The notes under the pieces are model-generated. The model worked only from the letters and a program-made list of their open reading frames with translations. It was not told the DNA's origin and did no database searches. 64,000 nucleotides of DNA from Bryum argenteum (lineage: Eukaryota; Streptophyta; Bryopsida; Bryales; Bryaceae). Position numbers and translations under genes: made by a program. The stretch covers positions 8,866,001-8,930,000 of the forward strand of contig CM073323.1 of assembly GCA_037043015.1 (NCBI GenBank), read 5' to 3'. Positions 25,000 to 37,105 of this stretch are shown here, piece by piece (position 1 is the stretch's first letter; every line of letters begins with the position of its first letter).

Positions 25000-26330
25000 G
25001 GGAGGGCCTGGCCTGAGGGAGGCGAGCGAGACGAACGAAGAGACGGCGATGGTTGTGGCGATGTGCTCTCTCGATGATGCCGCTGCTGTTGCTTTTCTTC
25101 GTTTTCGCCACATCTTAATTCCCACTCTAGCCCTTATTCGAGCTTTTCCATGATCGAGCACGTTGAGAATGGCCGCAGGGAGAGGCGGTTTGTATCGGGA
25201 CAGTAGCAGCCACCTGCGGTCGTCGCTGATTCTGCTGCTCTTATCAAGGATTGCAGCACAGTTTCAAACTGTTCCACTTCTTCCTCTTCCTTAACCAAGC
25301 GGAAGAGCATATTGCTCACTCAATGTCGGTGTGGCCCTCTTCACTTGGAGCCTGTTGGATGGTGTGACGGCGCAGTTTGGGAATTGGTTCGGTCACCCCC
25401 CGATTTTCTCTTCATGTCCGAGTTTCTTTCTAGGATCAAGGCTCGCCTTGAGACTGGCCAGCATTTTAACAGCAGCTGTTCGGAAGAGACAGGTATATTG
25501 TTATGTGTGATTATTTGACTCTCTAGGTCATGGTTTGAGCCACTGGAAGTGCACATTTCGGCTCTAGGGTTACAAGCTCCTCAATCTTGGTTTGCAATCG
25601 TGCAGCTGCTGATATTCTCTAAGTGTGAGAACGCAATTATAGTCCTTCTGATCTTTCTTGATTTTTGCGTGTTTGGTTACATTTATCGCTTGCTTGTTCG
25701 TAATTGTTAGGCTGCCAGTTCTTGTTTCTTTCCAGTATTGAGGCTTCATTTGAGAATAACCAGCGTTACAACTGCAGCTGTTCACTTTTGACGTGGTCGT
25801 TTTGCGTTCAGTCGGAGCTCCTGAGCTTATTGCTGTTAATTCGCCATACTGTAGGTCATGGCTTGAGTCTCTGAAAATGCTCATTATATCATGATTTGCA
25901 GTTATATTAGTATACATTCTTGCTGCCGCTCACGCTGGTTTTGTTTTGAGAATGTAGTCACTGAAATGTAGTTTACATGCTTCTCACTGTTGCTGATTCC
26001 ACACATGTTACTTGTGTCATTTGCACTTCCTTGTGTCAGTTCTGCAATTGCGATGAGTTTAGGTTGCAATCAATCGGTTGAAGTACACTTACCGAGTTTT
26101 TTTTTCTGCTCTTCTTTGTTTTAGGGTTGAGCGTGTACGAGTTGAGTGAACTAGGCATTCTGCGTAGTGATTAGAGCTTAGGATTTTCATTCTGACGATG
26201 TATGTATAGCATTGCTTTACTCATTTTGTGAAAGTAATTATGATGTGAGTAATGGGATCATATGAAAACGAGGTCCAGGCATGTGCATTTGTTCCTCAAC
26301 CCTTGTACTGGTCTTTCTGATTTATGCAGG
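25000..26330 (+). promoter_or_regulatory. Probable promoter and 5' UTR region of the Raf-like kinase gene
   Basis: Base composition rises from AT-rich to mixed at about 24830, upstream of the kinase coding exons. Candidate non-coding exon ends are seen, for example CAGACAG before GTATAT at 25493 and TTTATGCAG at 26329. No single transcription start can be fixed by eye. Small open frames on both strands here show no domain. Confidence 0.4.
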
Positions 26331-26618
26331 ATGGGTAAGAGCAGCTTTGGCGAATGCGGACAAAGTGAGTGTCTTCACCTATTGATGTCTTCGGCTACAT
26401 TTTCACAATTGGTAGTGTCGAATAGTGGTTCAATGTCAGTCACTTTTAATTAAATGCGAAGCTCTCGATGTCGTTCAGTCTTGCAAGCACGATGTTTATT
26501 TGCTTAGAGAAATATGATCAGCGATCTTCAGAAGATAACATGTTGGAATCAGCTCAGTATTTCTCATATGAGAGATCAGCTTTTCTATTTTGGTTAGACG
26601 TCTGATTGAGTTAGTCTT

Positions 26619-29600
26619 ATGATGCAGGAGGAGGAACCAGTCGAGTCCTCCGAAGAAGGGCAAGGTGGAGAAGAGGCATCAGGACTGTATTCCGAATGGC
26701 AGGCGCAGTTGGTGAGAAAAATGAAGGGGGTCGGGATTGGATCTGCGGATAGATCCCCTACCTTAACCAAGTCTAGGAGTAGCCCTTCTCTTGGAGGCCT
26801 TTCATCTAGGGATGCATCTCAAACGTTGTGGGAATCTAAAGTCCTGGACTCGAGACTGCCCAATGGGTTCTACTCTGTCATTCCTGTAAGTGAGATTATA
26901 TTTCATTCCATGTTAACTAACCATACAACGTTAATTACCATACAAGTATCGGCAAATTTTGCACTGTCCCACGTGTAATATTACAAACTAGCTCATTTTT
27001 CAGTTCCGGGTTTCCATGAACATGCTATTACGACATCTAGAGCATTAACATTGTTGTCTAAAGCTCTCGAGTGGATAAGTTATAGTTCATTCGGCACGTT
27101 ACCTTTCTGAAACGATCTGGACTGGGAAATTCTGTGTTCGTGATTCTTTTGGCAATCAGCCAGCTTCAGGGGTTCTGAATTGTTTCATCTCGATGGATAT
27201 TTCAGAGTCGAAGCATGAGGGCACGCTATCGAACTATACCAACTCTGAGTGACCTGCATCAACTAGGGCCGATGTCTCTCGGATTGGATGTGTTACTTGT
27301 CGACACAAACTTGGACAAAACTCTTGTAAAGCTGCAGGAGCTGGCTCGTGTAGTGGTGAAGGGCATCGGCATCAATATTCCGCTCATGATAAAGAAGATT
27401 GCGGAACTGGTATGGATTTCTAGCATAGCTGTAGTACGTCATTCAAGTACAGCTTGTTCCATGCTTAGTTTCAATGCCAACACGTCTTTTTATGAACATT
27501 GTTGGTCTGCCACAAGTTGACTGGCCAGCTAGAAGCAAGGCCAGTTTCCTGCTGGAATGACTCTAGCTACTTTGCAGCTGATATTTACATGTTGATACGC
27601 TGCCAGGTAGCTGACTTTTATGGTGGACCGCTCTTTGAAGCGGGTTTCACGAAGTCTACGGGAGATGATCACAATGGACCAGGAGAAGTAGGCGGCATTG
27701 TGCGGTTGTTGGGAGAAGTGAAGCAAGGTTTATGTCGTCCGCGAGCTATTCTGTTCAAATTCCTTGGGGATTCTGTTGGACTTCAAAGTCGCCTTCTGAT
27801 GGTATTTCTTCAAGAACTTTGTTTCAATTGTTGCTATTTTCTGAAGGACTAATCTGGTCACTGGTTAAGTTTCAGTTTCCTCTATATTGAACTGCTCAAG
27901 AACTGTATTGTCGCCACAGGGTCTACAGCTGGACTCTATACCGAGCAGTTCTTTGATATGTGCAAATCCAAACAAGCACCTTTCGAATGTGGTGACTGTG
28001 AATGGCATCGACCTTTTGGTGGATGTAATGCGACATCCGGGCTATTTACGGCCATTTTCGCGGAAAGCTTTAGTGATGTATCACATAGCAGGGGCAGGTG
28101 ACAGTGATTCTGCGGATTACGACTCTTGCGACTCTCCTTTGGAGCCAAATAGCCCACTATACGGCGTTCCTGACAAGCCAGATCTTGAAACGTAAGTCTC
28201 CATTGCATCTCAACTCTGTTGTACATTTTGTCTGTGCTTGATTTATCTTCTGTTGAAACATGAATATTTCTATTCGTTCAGCATGGAGCATGATATGGAA
28301 TTCGCTCGGCCACCATATCCGAGAAGAGGACTGACTGCTGTTGCGGCAATGGGTTTCAAGCCTGTCCTTCAATCCTCTGGCAAATTAAGGTGTGTCATGG
28401 TTCCGGAGCTTGTCATCTGCGTAGATAGAATTTTTCAGCAATGAATTTATATCGACCGTCAGCAACTATTTGATTCTGTTTGGGATATAGCCCTTTTTGA
28501 TTCTTAGTTTGAACGATCTTTTGTGTTTTTTTCAGCGGCCTTGATAAGAGTATATTTTGTTAACTCGTAACATACACTCCTTATACATCTATCGAATCAA
28601 ATACGCAGCAGATTTATCATAAAGCGGTCATTGTTTAATTCTAGGATATCCTCGATATGTCTCACACAAGTTGGCAATGTTATTGTAGCCCTTCTCAGAG
28701 TGAGCCAGATCTGGCCAATCCTCGTCGACGCAATCGACGACGAGCTGTTGAGGAGCAAATTGCCGTCATGAGGTCAGACTCTTTAGTAGACTTTACACTT
28801 CTTTTAGTGTGGGGCTTTTTTTTGTATGTAGAGTGCGTATTAGTATGTTTGTTACCTTCACAGGAATACAGTATGTTCGAAGTAGGGCTGTGATGTGATG
28901 GTAATTCTCATTTGTTGCATTATGGTCGGAACGTAATAAGCAGAAAAATGCTGATGATGAGTCATGGTTCTGTTGGTGAACAATATTTTGCAACTTTCTT
29001 TTGTAATCCTGATGAATTTTTCTGGTTTCACAAGTCCTGAGCATGCTCCCGAAGATCAGCTGCAGCATAGAACATCCGGAGTGGAGAACTTTCGAAGTTT
29101 TCCTTCCAGGTCAGTCGTCCCTGCAACATCAGAAAGAACTAGTTTTAACTGCTGTCTTCCCTAATCATGCCCTGATATCTTCTACTTCTTCGTATAGAGA
29201 GATCGTGTGAATCCCAGTGCATACAGAAACTTATGTGCGTGGCCAATTGGCATCCTCACAATGCAGCCCTGAGCATCAACAAACTCGCTTGCGACCACCA
29301 CAGCGAGTTGGATCAGACGAGGGAAGCGTTCCCAGGTTAGGACCTTTTCGTTGATTCTTGCTTTGACCCTAGATGAGCCGACATCTTTGATTCTATAATC
29401 CGGTGTATAACTTACGTCGGTCACTTTCTAAACCCCGCTGCTTGCATTTTTATACGTCTGATTAGTATTTGTTGTTTACCTTACAGTAGTCCTGAATACC
29501 CCGTATTTAGACCTCGTGCACACTCGATGCTCAGTGGGAGTCGTCTACATACAGGAGAGGCTACTTCAAGGTATGTCTAGTTCTGCAGGTTATCCAGACA

Positions 29601-32600
29601 AAACTCTTCCTTGATTCTGTATCTCACATTTCATTGCGTTGTGGAGTGGTGCAAATTTGTGATAAAGTTCAAACTATAAGGTCCACAACAATTTATCTTC
29701 TCCTTTATATGTGTGCGATGATCTTTCTTCTATTGTCTTCTTTCTGACCACTATTATACAACATGAGTTGGCGCTTGTTAGGCTTGTCGAACAGTACCAA
29801 GGCTCTCAGACCAGGGTCCTTGGCCTTCTGTGTGTTAGGTTACGTATTTATAATGGCTGCTTTGAAACCTCGAACAACTGGACGACATAGTCATCCAGTA
29901 GCAGATTCCAATTTGCAAAGCATCTGGATTCTCTCTTTCTTCAACCATTTTTATTGGGGAAGAAAAATATAAAACCTGGTCTTATAGGAAGACATTTGAC
30001 GTGCAGCCCAGATGGGTCGCCGCAGCATCCCAGCATGGGGGATGACACCACTCCTATGGTCAGGAGGAGGTTAGCCAGTTCAGGGGGTATCAGAGCAGGA
30101 GAGATTGGAAGATCTTTGTCTCAGAAGCAACTCATGTAGGACGTCTTTCAGCCACCAGGGTTCACATTGTAGCTCATGCTCGCACTTTTCTTAGATTTCC
30201 AAATTCTAAAGTGAAATACAAGTTTACTTCATCTGATTTTATTCTGGTATTTGTTGCAGACGGGAAAGGGCTCTGTCTGTTGACATAAGGCACGAGGCAA
30301 GAGGGATGGACTTCCTTCAGTATATGGGGGATTCCTCACTTTCTAAGTGAGTATCTCGAGAATCACTGCATCTTCGTATAAATGTATCCAGTGGAGAACT
30401 AGATCTGGTTATGACGCTGGTAAATCCGGAGCCTGATGTTCTTCGTGGATAGGTCTTTCCAGCTTGCAACTACACTGAAGTTGATACTTTTTACACAACC
30501 ACACTAACTTTTTACTTTTGATTGAAAAAATAACCACCTATGTTCATAAAATTGTCTCTCTCTTCGTAGTATAGACAGTTCTTTTCCCATCTTATAATTT
30601 TATTGTTCTCAGGCTGAATCACAGTCCTCATGCGGAAATGCGAAGAGCCAGGAAGCGAACAGTAGCTCCTGAGATCAGCGACGAGGTTGTCAGGTGGCAT
30701 CTTTACCCTGGTTCAAATGTACAGTAGGGTACAGAAATAACTCGAACTGCCCTTTGAAGGCAGTTTTTGAATAAAGTTTGAAATGTGCCTTTGTACTTAA
30801 AAATGATCGGAATCCGTAAAAGGCATTGGAATCACATCGGAGTGTTTTATAGTATTATTGCAAAATACTGCTTCTTCTCTGATTTATTTTTAAAAAGAAT
30901 CTTTTTAAATCTACATGCGCCAACTACAATTGACCACTGTCACTTTTAGCTTCAATTACAATGTTCATTTTCACTTGCGAATCTGATATGAGTGCCGTTG
31001 TAGGACATTTGTATTGGTGTGAAAGGCTTCGCAAAGTTTTGAAAAGAATTTAAGAATTACAGATTGCAATTCCGATCATTTTTGTGTACACAGGCACATT
31101 TCAAACTGCTTTTCAAAAACTGCCTTCAAAGGCAGTTTGAGTTATTTCTGTACCCCACTGTACATGTTTGTTGAGACGTGTAGCTTAAACTCTTCGTCCT
31201 CTTACAGACTTGGAGTATATGAATTACAAGTGTAGTTAGTCATTTTTAGACTTCTGCACCCACCTTCCTGTTTGTCAAAATTTAGTAATGAGAGCAATGA
31301 CTGATTTTATGGCTACACCTCCGCATTCTCAGGGCGGTAAGAGCCATGAACGAAGCTCTCAAGAAAGACAAGGTTCGAACAAAAGGACAGGAGTCTGATG
31401 CATCTGCATCTGATCCCCACATTTCAAATTGCAGCGAAGGAAGTAGAGTGGTGTGGATCCTTCTTTCTCTTTTTTGCCTCATTATATTAAACTCTTCGAC
31501 AGTCTTGGGGCTATCTTGTGTGCCTTTATACTTAGGCTTTTGTGGTACATTCTCACGGTTCTTCTATGGTATAAGCAGGCGTAATCAGTTCCTTGATTCG
31601 TTTTATTTCAGGCTTCTGGAAGGTCTCAGGACTCCAGTACCCCAGATATTGGTGGTAATCAAGGACATAGTGATGGTGTGAATAACCACGACTCCAGTGG
31701 GGCAGGCAACCATGGAACTGATGTCCAGGCAGCCGTATTGACCACAAAAAGCAGCGACGAGTTCGTTTCGAGGGGGTCATCGGAGATGATCAGTGCAGCA
31801 GCGTCCTGGCCTCTATCGATGCAATCACCTTCTCTACCAACCCAGCCTCTAATGCCTTTTACTGAATGGGATATCGAATTTTCAGAGCTTCGGATCGGTG
31901 TCCGTGTTGGAATCGGTTGGTATTTCTAACAATTCAATCGGTCAACCTTTGTTGGAACATGAAATCTTTCGCCTGGCTTGTTTTTCTTGAAAGGACGCTA
32001 CCCTATCTCATCGCTGTTTGTACCGTGCTTACTCTCCTTGACAAGTTACTGTTAAGCCATCGTTTCTCTTGCTGAGGTTTCTTTGGTTCGTGCAGGATCA
32101 TTCGGAGAAGTGTTTCGCGGCATCTGGAGGGGTACCGAAGTAGCGATTAAGTTGATGCTTGAACAAGATCTTACTGTTGAGAACATGCAAGACTTCTGCA
32201 ACGAGATCTCGCTTTTAAGGTTCGAGAAACAACCCGTCTTGCAACCTGGTGTTTGTTGGGTATTGTTTTTCGTTTCTCTTTTAGTCTTGATGTTGCTTAC
32301 TGGCAGTGATCATGCTGATCGCATGGACTGAGCAATATAATATTGGTGTGTTTTCTTGCAGCCGATTGAGGCATCCAAATGGTATGATTCATCTCGTGTG
32401 ATATTACAAAGAATCTGTCACCTGCTAATTACTATAATTTCTATTCATTACTGATATTCGGTGCATTCTTCAAGGGACTCTTTTAAATCGCATCAGAACT
32501 AAATATACACATTCTGCAGTTATTCTGTTCCTAGGAGCATGCACGAAGCCACCGCATTTGTCTATGGTGACAGAATACATGCATACGGGCTCGCTTTATC

Positions 32601-33431
32601 GTTTAATTCATTCAAGCGAGCAAGGGAAAAAACTAAGCTGGCGTCGCCGTTTGAAGATGCTTCGTGATATTTGCAGGTGTTTTTCCTTAGGAACCCGTTG
32701 AATGCACAATATGCACAAATTCCTTCTCCGATTCTTACAACATCATTTCGCTAGAAATGGCAAGAAACTCGTCGGTCTAGATTGATTTGTGTTCAGTTTT
32801 TGAGACTGGGGTATGTTTTTGGCAGGGGAATGATGTGTGTGCAACGGATGAAGATTATTCATCGGGACTTGAAAAGTGCTAATTGCTTGGTGGACAAGCA
32901 TTGGTGCGTGAAGATATGCGACTTCGGCTTGTCCCGAATACGCACCGGTGACACTTACTGCGATGACACTGCAGTAGGAACGCCCGAGTGGACAGCACCA
33001 GAGCTTCTACGAAACGAGCCAGTCACGGACAAGTGCGATGTTTTCAGCTTGGGAGTAATCATGTGGGAGCTTTCCACCTTGAGACGCCCTTGGGAAGGGG
33101 TCAAGCCCTTAGACGTAAGCCCTTGATCATCTAGTCTCTTTGTCTAGCTTCACCTCTATCGGCACAGTATCTGAAACAACTTGTTCTGTCACAGGTGGTC
33201 AACGCCGTTGCTCACAATCAGGGTCGTTTGGAGATACCAGACGGTCTAATCGGGAAACTCATTTCTGGTGAGTTTTACTTCATAAATTGATCTGAGATAT
33301 GCGTGCTTGTTTTTGGATTCTGACTTTGCAACGTTTATTTGCTAGATTGCTGGGAGGAAGTTCCTGAAGCTCGTCCGAGCTACGAAGATATCCTGACACG
33401 ACTTCATGAATGTGAGTTCCTTCAAGGCTGA
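26619..33431 (+). CDS. Raf-like MAPKKK with EDR1 domain, about 20 coding exons
   Basis: Proposed coding exons: 26619-26885, 27206-27409, 27607-27801, 27920-28191, 28282-28389, 28689-28772, 29035-29109, 29267-29335, 29490-29570, 30007-30135, 30260-30346, 30613-30693, 31333-31372, 31612-31915, 32096-32219, 32362-32381, 32520-32676, 32826-33114, 33195-33267, 33346-33431. They sum to 2745 nt, in frame, giving 914 aa. The EDR1 domain spans about residues 90-300 (YRTIPTLSDLHQLGP; KIAELVADFYGGPLF; CRPRAILFKFLGDSVGLQSR). A Ser/Arg-rich linker follows. The kinase domain has GIGSFGEVFRG, VAIKLM, HRDLKSANCLV, DFGLSR and GTPEWTAPELLRNEP, so all catalytic motifs are present. It belongs with the EDR1-domain Raf-like kinases of the Arabidopsis At3g58640/At2g31010 type, predicted cytosolic Ser/Thr kinases of stress and hormone signalling (family knowledge). 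The start is uncertain: ATG at 26331 is possible through a further exon, but the phase does not fit simply. Exon 28689 could instead begin at 28671. Confidence 0.92.
30722..31160. mobile_element. Tc1/mariner-type MITE in a kinase intron
   Basis: The ends CAGTAGGGTACAGAAATAAC and GTTATTTCTGTACCCCACTG form inverted repeats that continue for about 75 bp (AACTGCCCTTTGAAGGCAGT region, then GTTTGAAATGTGCCT). TA flanks both sides at 30720-30721 and 31161-31162. The element is 439 bp without a transposase and lies wholly inside the intron between coding exons 30613-30693 and 31333-31372. Confidence 0.85.
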
Positions 33432-35037
33432 AAAACGAGGCATGAAAGTGTCGCACTTGTAATCTAGCAGGAGGCTGGCTGCTCGTACAGGATCGTGAAG
33501 ATGATGATATATTTCTCTGCTCCAACATTTTTGCATCCCTTGGTAGGTTTGGTCGTCATGCAAGACAAGGCATGTGTGCCTGTCAGATCTGTTGTTTTTC
33601 TCACACGGGAGTGTTTCTCACCTTTGTATCATAGAATCGAGCTAGTTTCAACATTCTTATATTCTAGTTCATGGTTGTGGTTGGGAGTGAAATTTACTAC
33701 CAGGTCTCCCTCCACATGAAGCATGTTTGCTTGAGAGCACTGTTTATGTAATGTGTATGATCACATCTGTAGTGTACTCTATGCCGGTCTGTCACTATCA
33801 GAGTTTATAGGTTTTTCTATGAGATGTATACCTCTGAGGAGGAATCTGACACTTTTCTTTAACTCGTCTCTTGCTGTCTACCGCAGCCTTCGGTTCCTAG
33901 CATTGCGCAACAGTTGTTTAACTTTCAGTCTATATCTGAATGGCTGGTATAAGTTGCTTCCTAAGTATTTAGGTGAAGGAGAGTTGATGACTGAAAAGTA
34001 CGAAGCTTCTTTACTACCTAGTCCACAATAGCTGCACTTCGATCATAATATTGGGGCAGGGTGGTTATATACTGTACCTGCTGCTTTGGTTCCTTCTGTT
34101 TGTGAAGTTGCTGTCTAATGCCATTCAGGGGAGAATGGCGAACCACTCGCTGTGGTATATTTCTACGTTCTTTTACCTGCGGAGAGGCGACAACTTCGCA
34201 CAATTCTTTAGTTTGAGCTCGGAGTTCGACATCTTCCTACAAAGGTTGTGCTTGGCCTAATCCTGACGCGAAAGAGCAAGGCCATTGTTAGAAAACTCGA
34301 TTAGGTGATTGCAAGACGTGTCCCACTTCATTGTTCGATAGGCTATTATCTCTCCACTGCAGGGGAATGGGTGTGGGCTGGCCCATTACAGTGAAACCTC
34401 GAATGGCATTGATGTGAGCCTTCAACTTCCTCAAAGGAGTGTAACTTAACTCTAGGATGATCAGGGCTGATGTCTTAAGCAGATCTAAAGTTCACCACAG
34501 TGTATCCAAATTTGGTAGGGAAAGAACAGACTGAACGTGATCGAGGGGTTCCTCTCACGGAATTGGAAAAAAGCTGTATTGTTTGCAGGTGGTGTTGGAG
34601 ATCGGGAATAATCAAAGATACTGTGACTGCCTGTATGCAACATAGAACGCTTAGAAATAGAATGCTTCGATGTCGATTGTACACTGAGCAGAACACCTGA
34701 TGAAACAAGATCAAAACCCCACTGGAACCACTTGAACAGACGAAGGACCAAAACCGCATGTTTCACCTTCTGAATCACGTGTATCACACCTCGATAAAGA
34801 CGTCTGTCATGTACACGAGTGACTTGAATACAGAATGTTGTCCTCACCTTCTCTACACTGAACTTTACATCAACTGGGCCACTGCCTGCCGGTCTTCGTG
34901 CAATTGGAACGCTGGTCTACCGTATTCCGATGCTTACGTGCTTGTATGCACAAAATAACTATGACACTAAGGTCTGCATTCATCCCATGAAAACTGGAAT
35001 CTGCAATGACTCTACACAAGCTCCGAGGAGGGTGGTT
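33432..35037. other. 3' UTR of the kinase gene and convergent intergenic region
   Basis: The kinase (plus) and the SDR gene (minus) converge on this stretch, so both 3' UTRs should lie here. No further coding region is convincing: the frames at 34475-34847 lack any recognisable domain. Confidence 0.5.
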
Positions 35038-35805
35038 CTAGCGAGCAGAGGCACTGCCGCCATTGGCACGAATGACCTGCGCATTAAGCCACCCGCCCTC
35101 CTCACTGGCAACAAAAAGGACGACATTCGCAATATCCCCCGTCTCGCCCATACGCTCAAGCGGAGTCATCTTCTTAAACATGGCAATCGTCTCCTCCGTC
35201 TTGCCCTTGAAGAAGAAGTCGGTGGCCACAGGACCAGGGGAGACGCAGTTGACCGTGATCTGCTTACCACGGAGCTCTTTCGCCAGAATCAAAGTAAACG
35301 TCTCGACCGCAGCCTTGCTGGAAGCATAAGCCGCGTACCCCGGCATCAGAGTGCTCACAATCGTAGTGGTAATGTTCACAATCCGGCCCCCACTCGCAGG
35401 CGGAATCCTCGTAGCGGCCTCCTTGGAAACTAGGAAGGCGCCGCGAGTATTGACACCGAAAGTGTGGTCCCACTCGTCCACTGTGGTGTCGATCAGGGGC
35501 GGGTAGTGTGAGAGCATCGTGCCTGCGGAGTTGATGACAATGTGGGGTGGTCCGAACGCGGCTTGCGCCTTGTCGAAGAGGCTCTTCACGTCGCTCTCCT
35601 TGCTCACGTCCGCCTTGACTAGAAGCGCGCTCCCCTTCGCTGCTACTGCTTCGATCGCGGCGAGGGTCTCCTCAGCTTTAGCGTCATTGCTGGCGTAGTT
35701 CACTACCACTTTGGCCCCTTGCTTTGCTAGCAGCAGCGCTATCTCGCGCCCGATCCCTTGCGAGCCGCCTGTGACTATGGCCGTCTTCCCTGCCAAGCTC
35801 AACAT
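35038..35805 (-). CDS. NADPH-dependent aldehyde reductase-like SDR protein
   Basis: This is an intronless classical short-chain dehydrogenase/reductase of 255 aa. The Rossmann motif TGGSQGIG lies near residue 13, then KADVSKESD, NSAG (usually NNAG), YASSK as the catalytic Tyr and Lys, and CVSPGPVATDFFFKGKTEET. The C-terminus ends WLNAQVIRANGG. The SPGPVATD to GKTEET region matches the plant NADPH-dependent aldehyde reductase-like group (Arabidopsis At4g13180/At3g03980), which reduce reactive carbonyls (family knowledge). The residue 13 before the catalytic Tyr, normally Ser, is Thr in NITTTIV. I chose the Met at 35805 because it places the Rossmann fold at the usual distance; the frame also stays open to a Met at 35874, adding 23 residues with no clear signal. 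The gene is more GC-rich than the surrounding DNA. Confidence 0.93.
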   Translation of the reverse strand: MLSLAGKTAIVTGGSQGIGREIALLLAKQGAKVVVNYASNDAKAEETLAAIEAVAAKGSALLVKADVSKESDVKSLFDKAQAAFGPPHIVINSAGTMLSHYPPLIDTTVDEWDHTFGVNTRGAFLVSKEAATRIPPASGGRIVNITTTIVSTLMPGYAAYASSKAAVETFTLILAKELRGKQITVNCVSPGPVATDFFFKGKTEETIAMFKKMTPLERMGETGDIANVVLFVASEEGGWLNAQVIRANGGSASAR

Positions 35806-35874
35806 CGCAATGCCACTGCTAACCTCCCGTACATGCAATGTCAAAGGCCAAAATTGATCGATCGAAACCTCCAA

Positions 35875-37101
35875 TTAAGCTCCAAAACTACCCCTCGAGC
35901 GATTGAGCTCGAAGAATGCTTGATTGAAGCCTTTAAGCAATCGAGCTCGACAACTGGATGGAAGCCTGATCGGGAGCGCAAGGTGGCGAAAGGAAGGGGG
36001 GCTTGGCTATGGGAAGCTGCTATTGAAAGTTCGATCGAGGTGCTTCGAGAAAGAATCCCAAGTTGAAAGTAGGGTCCTTGGTCTGGTATTTGCCATGGAA
36101 GTTGCTGAAGTGGTGATTGTTATGTAATAGATGAGATGCTGAATTTTGATTATCAACACTTCTCGTCGACCTATAGAAGCCACTCGCATTGTGTATCTAT
36201 ATTGTTGTATTTGACTATGATACGATTTAGAACTTCAATTGACAATTTATCTCCAAAGGTCTTTATCCATAGCCTCTTTCAAGCTCCAGGAGCCATCAAA
36301 CTTTTTCCCTCTAAAGGTTTTAAGGTTTTTTGGCTTGAGCCATATTGTCATATTGGTAAATTATTATGAAACAAAGAGAGTATATAGTTGCAAAGTCCTT
36401 GGAAAATTTCAGAATAGAAGGTTCGAAGAAGAATTGCATGTAATCAGCTAGATACTTGATAAATATTTTATTGGTAACTGTAAATATAGTTCAAAAACAT
36501 ATTTGCATATTAGATTGTATAATCTCACACAATGCCGATCATTTAAAGTAATCGTAGATGGTTGGGATTTGGTGCAACCACATTGGTACCTGTGCTAAAC
36601 CTTGTGCATATTTATGAGTAGATATTTAGATATTGCAGTCAATATGGGATATGTTTGACATGAGGATTTAACTAAGACTCCATTGCATGCTAAAAGAAAT
36701 TGATTGTTGCTGATAGCTCCCAACTTATTATTGTTGGCTCTACTTGCCATTGACAATAATAGTTACACGTAGTAAGTTGTTGATAACATATTTGTAGTAC
36801 TATGCAATATGTGCTTATGCTAAATATGAAACAGTTGGTAGAAAAGTTGTATACAAGAGAATACACAATCTTTCACATGAATAGTTACGACGGCTAATCG
36901 TGACTACTTTATTTTTTCAAATGGATGTTCAATCATTGCCCTAGTAAGTAGAGAGATATTCAGGCAAAATTTCTAGTCTCATTAGAAGTATTATGTAGTG
37001 ACTGAGATGACAAAAGAACAACATGACAAAATAGCATGGAGGGATGTAGTGCTCCTAATGAATATATAATTCAATTAAAGCCTCTTGGAATTTAGTAAAT
37101 T
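35875..37101. other. Upstream region of the SDR gene and AT-rich spacer
   Basis: The promoter of the minus-strand SDR gene should lie in the first few hundred bases. The rest is AT-rich and shows no gene. Confidence 0.45.
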
Positions 37102-37105
37102 TTAA

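Noticed and set aside
34475-34847. 94- and 120-codon minus-strand frames between the kinase and SDR genes
   Set aside because: Overlapping frames with no domain, in a region expected to contain 3' UTRs.
36007-36127. Small frames upstream of the SDR gene
   Set aside because: Short, overlapping on both strands and without similarity; more likely promoter or leader sequence.
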